A program made the translations under genes and the position numbers. Positions 26,946-37,865 of a DNA stretch of 64,000 nt are shown here, in pieces. Every line of letters starts with the position of its first letter. Position 1 is the stretch's first letter. The notes beneath the pieces are model-generated. The model ran no database searches. It had not been told where the DNA came from and saw only the letters and a program-made list of their open reading frames with translations. Where the stretch lies: positions 1,178,001 through 1,242,000 of the forward strand of contig NC_039491.1 in the NCBI RefSeq assembly GCF_003590095.1, read 5' to 3'. Source of the stretch: Trichoplusia ni. Taxonomy: Eukaryota > Arthropoda > Insecta > Lepidoptera > Noctuidae.

Positions 26946-28889
26946 TTAATTGAGAGATCTATCCATATTTGAGAACCAGTTTTTCAAGTCGTCTTCTAAA
27001 TTATCCTCCCAAAACCAATCTTCTTTAATCTTCATTGGTATCAACATCTTACCAACATGTCTTGACAACTGACCCGCTCGACTGTCATTTGTCAAAGCAG
27101 AAATGGCTGCCAAATATCTCTTCATGTATATGCATTCGTAGTTGTTATCTGAAAAAAGAGTATTGGAAAGTGACCAGATACATCTTCTTCTTCTTCTAAT
27201 ATATAAAATTCCCGTGTCACGATGTTAGTTACCGTACTCCTCCGAAACGACTTAAGCGATTTTTACCTAATTTTATATGCGTATTCAGTAGGTCTGAGAA
27301 TCGACTAATATCACATAAAAAAAAAAAATTTTTTTACTAAATTGTGTGTTTTTTTTTTTATTCTTTTTATAATGTGGCATTAAAATGTACATACAACTAG
27401 AAAAAAAAATATTCGGCAAAATAACGTTTGCTGGGTCAGCTAGTAGTCTATAAATATTAAAATGTAATAATAGGAAAGATGTAATTTTTTTGATCTACAT
27501 ATATATATCCGTATCGTATTCAATAATAATGGAACGGTCTTTTTTATTTCTTCCTGCAAACATAAATTTATCAAATTGAATGGAACATATGCATGACGTC
27601 ACGTCTGTGTATAAGTTTTACTATGGCGTTACGTCACAATCCCTCTCCTAAAAGTTAAAGCAACATATGGGTGTCAAATTTTATAGTTCAGACAAAGGCA
27701 AAAATACGTGTGCAATATTTTTATTTATTTGCCTGACGGCTTCAAAAGACTTTTACATTTTTATACCCATCATCCCTATTATCAGTTTGAAATAAAAGTG
27801 TACAGTAGTTGAAATGAAACGACTTTTACGGATTTTATCGCGGTTTAATTTTTGGTTTTAGTTCCCGACGTTACACGTGAAGGTAGAACGAGCAACATCT
27901 TTTGTCAAGACGAACACCATCTCAGTCTGCCCGTGACCATGATACCTGCAAAGGTGTCGAAACGTCGGGAACTAAAACCAAAAATTAAACCGCGATAAAA
28001 TCCGTAAAAGTCGTTTCATTTCAATGTCTAACATTCGCGTAAACCTAAGAAACCACTATGTACAGTAGTTGCCAAATGGACGGTTATTTGCAACTATCTT
28101 GCTATATTAAAGCTACTACCTCAGGGCATACTAAATAATCTATATCTTAAGCTGTTATTGTGAAAGAGATGCCGCTCTACGTAGTGTGTGTGTTGTCTCG
28201 CTTCCACGACATAAATAGTCCTATATTTAGAGTATACAGTCAATGCACTGGACGCAATAATGGTACGGAATAGTGGTCTTTTAGTGGATCTGGCAAATGT
28301 TAGTTGGCTTTTATCCTATTTCATGTATGCTGTAATTTAGTTTATTTTTCATTAAATTGCAATAGCTCAGGTGAATCTTTGGTAGTGTGGTAATTTTTTT
28401 TCTACAACTATTACATAATGCCGTCTAGTCGCTGATGAAGCAAAGCATGTATGAGTTCCAGACAACTACACACATTTATCCACACAGATTCACTCATTCA
28501 AATTGTGAAAATCTGTGTTTGAGTACACATAATAAATGACCATGCGCATCACACAAACATTTTTCCTCCATGGGAATCGATCCCACGACCCTCGGTATAC
28601 CAGTCAGGACCACTAATCACGGGACCAACAGCCAGTCTATTACTATTATTAAAAAAGTCTGCGTTAATATGACTGCGTTAATTTCAGCGACTCAAATAGT
28701 TTTTAAAAAATTACCTTGATTTGATTTTTCTGTAGCGTTCCCAAAATGATGACGATAGGCAAAATTTTTTGAAGAAACAGTTTTTGCTGTCTGATTCTTG
28801 GCCATACAATGACTCCTTGATGATGGTGTCCTATCAACTGCTTCACAAAAATACACGACTAACAATAATAATAACAAATTATAATTCAT
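26946..28889 (-). CDS. two-exon secreted protein nested in the opsin intron
   Basis: Exon 1 is 28715-28889 (minus): ATG, a strongly hydrophobic leader (MNYNLLLLLLVVYFC), then a basic Ser/Thr/Asn-rich region. The donor is CAAG|GTAATT. Exon 2 is 26946-27148, after a TTTTTTCAG acceptor, in matching phase 1. It encodes an acidic Trp-rich tail (KEDWFWEDN, LKNWFSNMD) before TAA. The protein is 125 residues with a likely cleavable signal peptide, no further membrane segment and only two cysteines after the leader. An AATAAA on the minus strand lies at 26848-26853. The 1.57-kb intron contains a 62-bp perfect inverted repeat. The gene lies entirely inside the opsin intron in antisense. I do not recognise a family. 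The matched splice phase and coding-like second exon make a real gene likely, but the join is my inference. Confidence 0.65.
27811..28022. repeat. 62-bp perfect inverted repeat (hairpin-forming element)
   Basis: The left arm 27811-27872 is the exact reverse complement of the right arm 27961-28022, around an 88-base spacer. The spacer and right arm recur as a single-arm copy at 59125-59300. The motif GTGTCGAAACGTCGGGAAC resembles the terminal region of Penelope-like elements, but that identification is tentative. Confidence 0.85.
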
Positions 28890-30044
28890 TATTACAAATC
28901 GATATTAACTGCTTATAATATTAATTGTTGAAATACCGATACGGACTCGAGAAAAACAAAGATGTTTTCTCTATTTATTGCTAATAAACACTTGTACAAA
29001 TATTTAAAGCAGGTTGATTGAACCTCTGACATTAATAATTCGTTTATATAACGGTTCATTTGACCTGAATTTATAATTTTGTTACCCACTAGAATTACGT
29101 AATACAAAATTATGAGGTTTTTAACCGATTTCAAAGACAAGAACTTCGTACTCTTAAAACCGATTCTATTGATTCTTCATTCATGTACAGTTTAAATTTG
29201 ACGACGGTATTAAAAAAAATGTTTTATAACAATTTGTCTCCATCCGTGCCAATATTGTTCTTATGTATGATGCCAGACCGTCCATCCGTCAATCGGTATG
29301 TAACACTCATCCACTACAGCCATTTAAAAAAAAAATGCGTGTAGAATGATGGGGGGGGGGGCGTAACTGATACTAAAAGTGGGGAAGTCTACTTCATGCT
29401 GCGATAATCGACATTCTGGTATCCAAACCCACGGGCAAAGGTTTCTTCATGAAATCCAAAGTTTCTCCAAACGGTTCTCCATGAACTAAAAGTTTTCATA
29501 ACCTAGGGCTGTCAGTAGTTTGCATTTCGGGTTACGGATCGGACCCTTATCGGGAGTATACAAATATTTGCAGCCCTAAGCATGTTTGTTTGCGGCCAGT
29601 TATTTGTGTGTATTAGATTTATGCTGGCGGAGATAATAAAGCAATAATGTCGAGACCGTTACATAATAGACGATACGTGGCCCTTAACATTGATTTGTGC
29701 ACATACCCTACAACTCCCAACTTAAGGGTTCCTTGCGTATCCTTGTCAATAGTTCAGAAGGAGAAACGATGTCTTCTCCTGTTGTTAGGTTAGTTTAAAA
29801 TTTATGGAGTTCAGGATCTTTGTACCTACTCATTTATACATAGATAAAGTTTCAGCGGACTGTGACTGCTTTTGTTATTTTCTTCCAAGTTTTGGCAATT
29901 AAGAGGTTGGATACATGCCGTGATTATAATGATAACATAGTACAGGTTAGTGACTGGAAAACTGTAAATGAAAAAGATTGTGATAGAGCGAAATGATATG
30001 CTCTAGTGCAGGCTTTCACCTTGTATATGATATGTCCTAGTTAT

Positions 30045-30200
30045 TACTAATATTTTAAACGCGAAAGTTTGTATAGATATGTGGATGTTTGTTCTTCTTT
30101 CACGCAAAAATGAATGGATTTAGACGAAACTTGGTACACAGATAGTTTATAATTAGTTTATAATAATATCTGAGATTAACACATAGGATAGATTTTACAC
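30045..30200 (+). repeat. interspersed TAATATTATAAA-family copy
   Basis: Diverged copy (ACTAATATTTTAAACGCGAAAG, TTCACGCAAAAATGAATGG, CACAGATAGTTTATAATTAG) of the family at 16590, lying just upstream of opsin exon 2. Confidence 0.55.
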
Positions 30201-30467
30201 TTTATTTATTTATTTGTTAAAAATAAATTATTTTAATTCCAACAGATTACTGTGACATCAGATTTGATTTTTATTTGCCCTTTGATTGCCATGACCCAAA
30301 TATCTTGACACACATCATTCAAAATCTATAGACACTAAATATCCTGTTACGAAATAAGACCAAACCAGTGTCAAAATATTATTGTTGCGAAATCAGACCA
30401 CGTACCTACTTTAATTCAAATTATTATTATGAGACGGAGATCAAAGTGGATGGTATATGTGTTCCAG

Positions 30468-30598
30468 ATGCCGCACGCTGCGTACTCCAGGGAATATCCT
30501 GGTGGCGAACCTGGCGCTTAGCGACTTCCTGATGCTCGCCAAGACTCCGATATTCATCTTCAACTCGTTTAATTTGGGACCAGCTTTGGGGAAAACTG
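30468..30598 (+). CDS. Rh7-like opsin, exon 2 (TM2)
   Basis: A 131-nt internal exon between acceptor TGTTCCAG and donor ACTG|GTGAGG. It enters in phase 2, completing the Arg codon from exon 1A or 1B, and leaves in phase 1. It encodes the first cytoplasmic loop (CRTLRTPGN) and TM2 with LALSDFLMLAKTPIF. The Lys codon at 30541-30543 occupies the position where arthropod UV opsins carry lysine (bovine position 90), which by established opsin biology predicts short-wavelength absorption. A 5S-like SINE lies in the following intron. Confidence 0.93.
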
Positions 30599-30744
30599 GT
30601 GAGGACGATTCTTGTTATGTTTTTTTAAATTTATAGACACCCTTAACCACTATGTCCTATAAATAAGAACATAAACCTACTGGAAAAAAGAATTGTAATA
30701 AAGTATACAGTTAGTTATGTTTATAAAGTATAATAAAGTATATA

Positions 30745-31106
30745 GGAGCTCGTGGCTAAGCTATAACCGCATAAGTGATACGATCACAGGTTAAGCTATG
30801 CTTGACGCGGTTGGTCTGTAGATGGGTGACCATCTTTGTCATAACGAGTTCCTCCGTGTTTCGGAAGGCATGTTAAATTGTGGGTCCCGGCTGTTATTCC
30901 TACATCTTTGACAGTCGTTACAGGTAGTCAGAAGCTTGAAAAAGTCTGACAGCCAGTCTAACCAAGGCGTATCGTGTTGCCCAGGTAACTGGGTTAAGAA
31001 GGTCAGATAGGCCGTCGCTCCTTGTAAAACACTGGTACTTAGCTGAAACCGGTTGGACTGGTAGCCGACCCCAACATAGTTGGGAAAAGGCTAGGCCAAT
31101 GATGAG
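30745..31106 (+). repeat. 5S rRNA-like SINE, near-complete copy
   Basis: Nearly identical to the copy at 5353-5718, including the GATGGGTGACC head and the CCCCAACATAGTTGGGAAAAGG tail. It is inserted in the 0.7-kb intron between opsin exons 2 and 3. Confidence 0.75.
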
Positions 31107-31283
31107 TTAGTTATGTTTGAGGAATAAGAGGAATGAAGAATGCTAGCTGAATGGTATAAAAAATTAAAAGATTCTTGTCTTGCTGTCGAAAAACTATTCA
31201 TTTAAAAGAAAAGAAGTTAATTTTAAATGAAAGATGTCTAAAATGCATACAGGGAAACTAAAAAGTCTTATTATTTTTTCCAG

Positions 31284-32311
31284 GCTGTGTGATCTACGGG
31301 TTCGTGGGAGGATTGACCGGTACAACATCTATCGCCACATTATCAGCTATCGCACTAGACAGATATTGGGCAGTAGTACGACCACTGGAACCTTTGCGAG
31401 CACTGACAGCAATACGAGCTCGTTTGCTAGCCATCGGTGCCTGGCTTTACGCGTGTCTCTTTGCCATAATCCCAGCTCTAAACATAGGCTACGGCCGCTA
31501 TGTTCCTGAGGGCTACCTAACCAGTTGCAGCTTCGATTATCTCACAGAAGACTTCTCGCCACGTTGTTTCATCTTCGTATTCTTCTGCGCAGCGTGGCTC
31601 GCCCCCTTCTGTACCATATCCTTCTGTTATATCAGCATCTTCCGCGTCGTGGTCTGCAACAGAAACATGACATACAACAATCAAGAACAAAGAGTTTCAT
31701 CAAGACATGTGAAGGAGCGAACGAAGCGTAAAGCGGAGATCAAATTAGCGTTCCTTGTCATGGCTGTTATTGCACTTTTTTTCATATCATGGACCCCGTA
31801 CGCTGTCGTCGCGTTATTGGGAATAACGGGCAAAAAACATTTAATCACTCCAATAACTTCGATGATTCCTGCACTATTTTGTAAGACGGCCGCATGTATA
31901 AACCCTTTTATTTACATAATAACGCATCCAAAGTTTCGCAAGGAGTTTAAGAAGATGTTGTTCAGGGATAAATCTCGAAGGATGAGTGGTACGCTTAGAA
32001 CGATAGGGTACACTACTGACACTACAAAGATACATAGGCCGAGCAAAGATCTGAGTGACACTGATGTCGAAGTAGTAGAAATGAAGGATATACCATATCA
32101 GACGGAGAAGGTCGATGTCAAGGTAAAGACTATATCGTCGAAGATAGCAGAACGTCAGGACTCGCAGACGAGTATCAGCATGAAGAGTTTGGAAGAGACT
32201 ATAGTTACTCCACCCTCTTGGTACACGAAACCGCAATTCGCGAAGAAGAGAAGTTTCCACCGGCATTCGACACGTAGCGTTGTATCACAAAACACAGATC
32301 CCACTGCATAG
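31284..32311 (+). CDS. Rh7-like opsin, terminal exon (TM3-TM7 and C-tail)
   Basis: The acceptor TTTTTCCAG|GC completes a Gly codon. The exon then encodes TM3 (GCVIYGF, with the disulfide Cys), the LDRYWAVVRP form of the DRY motif, and ECL2 with PEGYLTSC (Glu-181-type counterion and second disulfide Cys). TM6 (FISWTPYAVVALLG) is followed by TM7 with FCKTAACINPFIY: the retinal Schiff-base lysine codon is at 31883-31885, followed by NPxxY. The helix-8 motif HPKFRKEF is typical of arthropod opsins. A Ser/Lys-rich tail of about 110 residues follows. All key opsin residues are intact, so it should bind retinal and couple to a G protein in the plasma or rhabdomeric membrane. Rh7-like is favoured because of the long N-terminus and the TM2 lysine. 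Lepidopteran 'unclassified' opsin is the main alternative. AATAAA follows at 32475. Confidence 0.94.
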
Positions 32312-33995
32312 AAGGCTATTATGTTAAATTTGTTACATTTCAACCTTTTTTCTCCGTAAACTGTTTGGATTTGTATGTGACTGATGTTTGTAATGCATGT
32401 CACTCAGAACAAGGGTTCGTAAATTATGTGTGAAATGTAATTTCCTTGAACAATAGTTTTTAAAGAACAGTTTAAATAAATAATAGTTTAAAAAAACTAA
32501 AAAGCCACCAAATAATTTAAACTCTGTGTCTTTCAGTTCTGATTATTTTTAGCGGGTGTTTTTTTTTGTCTTTGTTAAACTATTATTTATTTTTCATTGT
32601 TTAGTTGTCATCGGTCTCCACTCAGTCTACAAAGTTTGAATTAAATCTGACCGTTAGAAGTGGCTCAAAATCGAGTCCAAAGGAGTTGGTTACAAACAAA
32701 CAAACAGACATACAGATGAAGCGAATAAAGGCGTCATGAAAATAACTAATTTACGTATTACGAAAGACACTAGAACGTAAAATTTAAGAAATATCCTCTT
32801 CGATAAAAAAACTTTTAAATCTCAATGTTCGTGCATTAGGATATATGAATATTTATATAATAACGATACAGGAATATCCCAGTGATATATAAAGCTATTA
32901 AATATATACTTATTTATCTTTCGCAACCTTTCTCATTCCATTAAATGTCATAATTCTGTTTTTTCTGCTGTCATTCCCAATATAGAATAAACCCACAAAT
33001 TAACATAAACTATTCATAGTTGTTCCCCATTTAACCCCATTTACACGGTCTCTACAACCCTTACATCTTTTTTCTATTTTCTATCAGATATATTGGATTA
33101 TTTTTGCCGCTAAAAGGAAGCATGACCTTTTTTTGTCTAACTGTCAAAATCATTTTTTCCATGGCAACTCTTCAGACTATTTGTAAAGGAAGTAATGCTA
33201 GTATCTGATACTATTTCACTCTAATACTATTGAGACGTACGAAACACTAAAGAGTTTGTATGAAGGTAGTTTTGAACAACATCAGATACCGGAAACTCTG
33301 ACGAATTTAAAGAATCTTCAATTACTAGTACAAGCAAATCTTTAAACACCTTGTTTAGTTTCCATTCCAAAATTTCTAAGAATATCTCTACACCCCGCGG
33401 ACTGCTAGCTATGTGATAGGCTTTATTTCAGTAGAGCACATATTCTCATACTCTTTGATTGTTCGTTAGTCACCAAAGATATAAAATTATTTTAATATCG
33501 CCAACCACTTTGCATGAGTTCCGGTGAAATAGAGAAGGCCAAAAATATATGGAAAACAAAAGACGACGAATAAAGGCTAGAGAACCTTAGACTTCTACCA
33601 CCGTACAGGCCACTGGTTTCTCGGAACTTGTGGAAAGGAGGTTCCTCTTAATATTACTTGTAGATATGTTTGTAGATATTTAGCGTAAATAGAATGTAAG
33701 TTATAGAAAGATATTTTAAATATGTATATGAATGTTATTAATAAAAATCTTCTGTCGGTTCTGTTTCTATTTTATTTAACCCCCATTTGGTAGTGTTTGT
33801 CTTTCATTTACTTTGGAATGAATATCAGAGTCGTAGTGCATTCCGTGAAGGCTTATAGACAAGTTTATTTTACCATTAGGTTTTTAATTATGATGCGATG
33901 TGACATTGGCTGAACAGTCAGGAAGGATTTTCATTGTTTGAGGACATTTGAAATGATGTATTTATTTTACAAACTATGAATTATTTAGTTGGTTA
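32312..33995. other. intergenic, opsin 3' UTR then no gene seen
   Basis: The opsin 3' UTR runs to a poly-A signal at 32475-32480 (AATAAA). Beyond it the sequence is AT-rich and without coding features. The last 250 bases belong to the duplicated segment shared with 35250-35590 (AAAATCTTCTGTC.GTTCTG...). Confidence 0.5.
32475..32480 (+). terminator. poly-A signal of the opsin gene
   Basis: AATAAA lies 164 bases after the opsin stop codon, the first canonical signal downstream. Confidence 0.5.
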
Positions 33996-34696
33996 CTAGG
34001 GGTAGCAACCGAGAAGGTGATCACATCGTTTTCCAGTCCATAATTGAACGCACTTCATACAAGAACCATGACAATCGTCGTCGGTTTGGCATTCGTCATC
34101 TGAAAAAGAAAACACATTTAATGGAATATTTGTGTTGTCAATGCTAATACCTTACCTCTGAGGGAAGTAGCCTAAGCCCGGCAGTGAGACGTTTACTGGA
34201 TGGTTTTTATACGTATTCTAAGTGGTGTAGCAAGCTTTTCCCCGAAATAAGTTTGGTTTTGTTCTTGATTTCATTTCGAAGGTAATATCGAACGATGACG
34301 AACGTCGACGCGCAACGCATGTTTTGTGCGAACTGTTTAGGTACGAGTTATTAATCAAATGAAACGCACGGGAAATTTGCAAGAACTCGTGCGATGTATT
34401 TTTCATATCTCGTCACACTCTTAAATCCTTCGCTTGGAGAGACACGACACGGAAGACGTTGATAAAGATATTGACTGGTTGAGGTCACCACGCCAAATTC
34501 AATTTGCGCGTCGTCGCGGGTTCGGTTCTCGCTTAGGACAAGCGTTTGTTTGTATTTAGGTTCATTTCATTTATTATAAGAAAAAATACGTACGATATTC
34601 GGAAGGGTCTGGTTTGTAATCAGGATTAACTCCACTTGCTACATTTGCAACCAACAACACCAAAATAAACAAAAGACTTGTTAGCAGGAACCTCAT
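33996..34696 (-). CDS. Type I six-cysteine secreted peptide (gene A)
   Basis: Exon 1 is 34594-34696 (minus): ATG and a signal peptide (MRFLLTSLLFILVLLVANVAS), then a short propeptide-like Pro/Asp-rich stretch. The donor is TATC|GTACGT. Exon 2 is 33996-34099, after a TTTTTCAG acceptor. Both sides agree in phase 1, giving 68 residues. Exon 2 carries exactly six cysteines spaced C-x5-C-x3-C-x2-C-x8-C-x5-C and stops after CYP. A TATTTATAAG element lies about 60 bases upstream of the ATG. The intron holds a tRNA-like SINE fragment. Gene B at 35590 is a tandem duplicate, and flanks and intron positions match. The product is presumably secreted and disulfide-stabilised. I do not recognise the family and assign no function. 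Confidence 0.8.
34497..34575 (+). repeat. tRNA-like SINE fragment in the gene A intron
   Basis: Contains CGTCGCGGGTTCGGTTCTCGC followed by TAGGACAAGCGTTTGTTTG, the B-box-like core and downstream module seen in the other SINE copies. Confidence 0.5.
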
Positions 34697-35589
34697 GATC
34701 ACTTATTTGCTGTTTTACGTTAATAACACAGTCCACCTTCCGTTCAGTACTCTTATAAATATCTACTAAAGCCTGCCTACAGATTTTCAAATCAAAATGA
34801 TTATCAACGCTCGTCAATTCAATTGTTCAACAAATACTATAATGTAGTATATTATTATTAATGTTAAAGACTGAATATGTAACTTGGGATTTGTATAGAA
34901 TTCCTAAAAAACTTTACGCCTGTTTTTGGCGCTAAACATCGGCAACGGCCGATAATTTTCCCGAAAATCTAAGGAACTAGTCCACTTAACATGTATATTA
35001 TTATAAAAGCCTAATTATTTTTACACAAATACTTGGTTCTGCATCTACTTTGGATTCTTTATTCCGCTCTCCCATAGAGCGGAGGTAAATGATCCCTAGT
35101 AGATCCCATCCATCACACTATAGATTAAAGTTCCTGACAAGACCTCTGCAATTTGGACTTGTTCCCGTACAAAAAAAAGCCTTTAAAAAGGACAGGGTTT
35201 CTTCTCATGATGTGATCCCGTGACAGAAAAGAGATACAAATAATAATTAGTAAAAATCTTCTGTCAGTTCTGTTTTCATTTTTTAACCCCGCCTGGTGCA
35301 CAAATATATTCGTCTATTCTAATTTTGTTTATTATTTCGTTTTGGAATGCATATCAAATAGCTCAAATTCTCATGATATTATAAATCGAAATCAAATCGA
35401 CATGATATTATAAATCGTAGTGTTCTGTTAAGGTCTATAGACAAGTTACATTTCTCCAGGCGCTAATGCTGTGTATTCCTCTCTGTTGGATTGACCTAAC
35501 AATTCAGTCACGTCACTTGTCGAAAAACAAGCTAACACCTCTTATATTTTAATTATAACGTGACAATGGCTGAGCCCTCAGGAAGTTCT

Positions 35590-36432
35590 TTAATAATTGG
35601 AAAGATTGGTCGAAGAAATATAGGTATACTTATTCCAAAAATTGCAAAACATTTTTCTACACTCACGATATGAATTTGAGTTAATTGCGTCGTCAGCACA
35701 ATAGACACCTATGAGACATAGGTTCCCCTTCTCGAATTTAAAACACTGCCTACAAAGACCACCACAATCCTCATCTGTTTGGCATTCGCTATCTGAAAAA
35801 GGAAACTCATTTTATGGAATATCATTTGTGTTGTCAATGCTCAAAATCAACGCTAAAACCTTCTCTGTAAGGATTTACACACGGATAGCTGAATGCGACT
35901 CTATACACAACGTGTCGCGGGTTTGACCCCCCGTAAGACAAGCGGTTGTGTGATACACAAATGGTTGTCCTGTTTCTGCGTGTCTTTACGTATGGGACTT
36001 GAATGTTTGTGGAAATCGGTTCGTGGATCCAATTCCTTAATGTGGGAAACGTTTTTTTTTAACGTTGCGGACGTTAATAGGCTGGTATTTATGTGTCTTC
36101 TAGGTAGTGTAGCAGGCTTTTTTCGAATATACTTTCAATTTGATGGTACCTAATACCAGTGCATCAAATGAAGCGCACAAGAAATTTACAAGATCCTTTG
36201 CAATCACACTGTCAAATCCTTTGTTTAGAGGAAACATGGGAGACGGAAATAAAGACATTGACGAGAACCTCAAAATAAAAGATGTGTATTGAGGAACGCT
36301 TACATCGTTATTGAAAAAAAAAAACGTACTTTTGACAGGATCCAGTTTGAAATGATGACCAGGGTTGTCACTTGCTACATTTGTAGCCAACAACACCAAA
36401 GTGACCAACAGACTTGTCAGTAAGAACCTCAT
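35590..36432 (-). CDS. Type I six-cysteine secreted peptide with long tail (gene B)
   Basis: Exon 1 is 36330-36432 (minus): signal peptide MRFLLTSLLVTLVLLATNVA and a short pro-region, donor AAAA|GTACGT. Exon 2 is 35590-35792, in phase 1. The six-cysteine core is C-x5-C-x3-C-x2-C-x8-C-x5-C, identical in spacing to gene A. The frame does not stop there. It runs on for about 37 more residues with two extra cysteines (ECRKMFC) before TAA, for 101 residues in total. The tail may be a read-through after loss of the ancestral stop. The flanks and intron, including a SINE, are duplicated from gene A. A TATTTATATC element lies about 55 bases upstream. I chose the ATG at 36432 because an in-frame GTG upstream is unlikely to initiate. 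Confidence 0.75.
35886..36045 (+). repeat. tRNA-like SINE in the gene B intron
   Basis: CGGATAGCTGAATGCGACTC, then GTCGCGGGTTTGACCCCCCG, AAGACAAGCGGTTGTGTGAT and CTTGAATGTTTGTGGAAATC form the A-box/B-box-like head and body of a SINE family also present at 40205. Confidence 0.6.
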
Positions 36433-37298
36433 AGTCACTTATTTGCTGTTTTTTGGTTAATAAGACAGTTCTTTTCGTTCAGTTCTGATATAAATACTAA
36501 ATGTATTAAAGTTGGGCTTCAAATTTTCAAATCTAAATGATTATGAACGCTCGTCAATTCAGTTGTTCAACGAATTCTATATAATGTAGTATATTATTAT
36601 AAATGTTAAAGACTGAGTATGAAGCTGAGGATTTCTATGCAATTCCTAGGAAACTTTAGGCAAAATAGTAATTATTTTAAAATCATTAATATACTAACAA
36701 ACTTCTTGCAGGTTCTTCTCCATTAGACATTTTGGAACCGTGCAACTATAGTCATTATTTTACTATCATAACTCTATTTCGTTTTAAAAGTGCATGGAAA
36801 ACGGCCTTTTTGAAATAAAAACTTTTGATTTGAAACTGTATAGATTGTGGGATGAGCCGCTTTGCAGTGCAGTTTAGCACACTCTGGTTTCATCTTCTGT
36901 CACTCTTGCGCCTCTAGTGATCAGGAGTCCTGACTTCTGACTCTTTGGCTCAACATGCTACCGTTTCCATATAAACAACACCAGACCTTAAGCGACGTCC
37001 CTACTTTCCGACTCGCTCCGACATAGGTTAAGATAGTTGCCAAGGATATGTAAGCAGAGGTGACTAAGTAATAGCGTTCCATGTTACCTCCAAATTGAAA
37101 AGGAAACTTAGAAGCAGTCACCTGACACACACCCAGTCTCTGGCAACTACAAAATCAGAAGCTAAACCTCATATAATTAAACTACCTTATCATTAACCTA
37201 GTCATATACAATTACGAATTCAAATTAATTAATATGATTATAATTGGAATTTTAATTAAAAATTCTATTTATCAATTTCATTGATTAATTGATTTCAT
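36433..37298. other. intergenic, no gene seen
   Basis: The first 180 bases are the duplicated upstream flank of genes A and B (ATTATGAACGCTCGTCAATTC-type sequence). The rest is AT-rich plus a repeat-like GC patch at 36900-37140 with an unsupported minus-strand ORF. Confidence 0.45.
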
Positions 37299-37305
37299 TA
37301 TAAAT
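37299..37305 (+). promoter_or_regulatory. TATA box of gene C
   Basis: TATAAAT lies 58 bases upstream of the gene C start codon. The other genes of the cluster have TATA-like elements at similar distances. Confidence 0.55.
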
Positions 37306-37356
37306 AGATGTGAAAAAAGTCGTAAGAAAAAATTGTTGCGTCAAAGAGTACCAGTC

Positions 37357-37823
37357 ATGTGGATCGTACAGTTGTCGTTGTTGCTGATATTTGCTGTTCT
37401 AGTTACGAAGGTTTCTGCTGATCTTCGATTTGGCCTTAAACCATCAGGTAAGTAATCCACGATAATGAATAATTTGATTATTAAATAACCCTTATTCTCG
37501 AGGAATAGCGAAACACACTGGTCAAGGATTGCAACGCATGCAATACACCGATACAATAGCGTAACACGGTGGTTAAGATTTAGTCAGTAAGAGTCTGACA
37601 CTACCCGTTCCCTACCCGGGAATAGGAGTCCATAAGAATAGAAGCTCACCAAAAAAAGGCGAAATCGAGTCTTATTTATTCCCTTAGTCTTACCATTAAT
37701 TTCGTTTTTCAATTTACAGATATTAAATGTAGGATGGACAGTGATTGTCCAGGTGATATACCCTGTCTCTGCATATACAGTTCGCATTGTACTTGCAAAT
37801 ATTTCGGTGGTGGCCTGGGGTAA
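37357..37823 (+). CDS. Type II six-cysteine secreted peptide (gene C)
   Basis: Exon 1 is 37357-37447: ATG, signal peptide (MWIVQLSLLLIFAVLVTKVSA) and a short linker, donor ATCAG|GTAAGT. Exon 2 is 37720-37823, after TTTACAG, joining in phase 1 to give 64 residues. The mature part has six cysteines as C-x5-C-x5-C-x-C-x5-C-x-C and ends in a glycine-rich KYFGGGLG tail. A TATA box lies at 37299 and AATAAA at 37860. It lies between the oppositely oriented Type I genes B and D. The CxC...CxC pattern recalls knottin-like and NCR-like peptides, but spacing alone does not establish homology. Function unknown. Confidence 0.8.
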
Positions 37824-37859
37824 CATCAAAACACACCTTTTGAAACGTCTTTGAGAGAA

Positions 37860-37865
37860 AATAAA
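37860..37865 (+). terminator. poly-A signal of gene C
   Basis: AATAAA lies 37 bases after the gene C stop codon. Confidence 0.55.

Larger units (their letters stand above)
4363..30467. other. 26-kb opsin intron rich in old repeats
   Basis: Between exon 1B and exon 2 I find no further opsin exons. The interval contains 5S-like and tRNA-like SINE fragments, a 5'-truncated LINE, several copies of an interspersed family marked by the phrase TAATATTATAAA, and a nested gene on the opposite strand (26946-28889). Short AT-rich ORFs, for example near 10729-10971, 23275-23553 and 24006-24263, have no recognisable domain or splice context and I do not count them as genes. Confidence 0.6.

Noticed and set aside
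31874..32403. Minus-strand ORFs of 130 and 82 codons
   Set aside because: They are antisense shadows of the opsin terminal exon and show no independent motifs.
36100..36438. A single-exon protein of 112 residues on the minus strand
   Set aside because: The frame after the GTACGT donor at 36329 is intron sequence. The two-exon model with the exon at 35590-35792 matches genes A and D.
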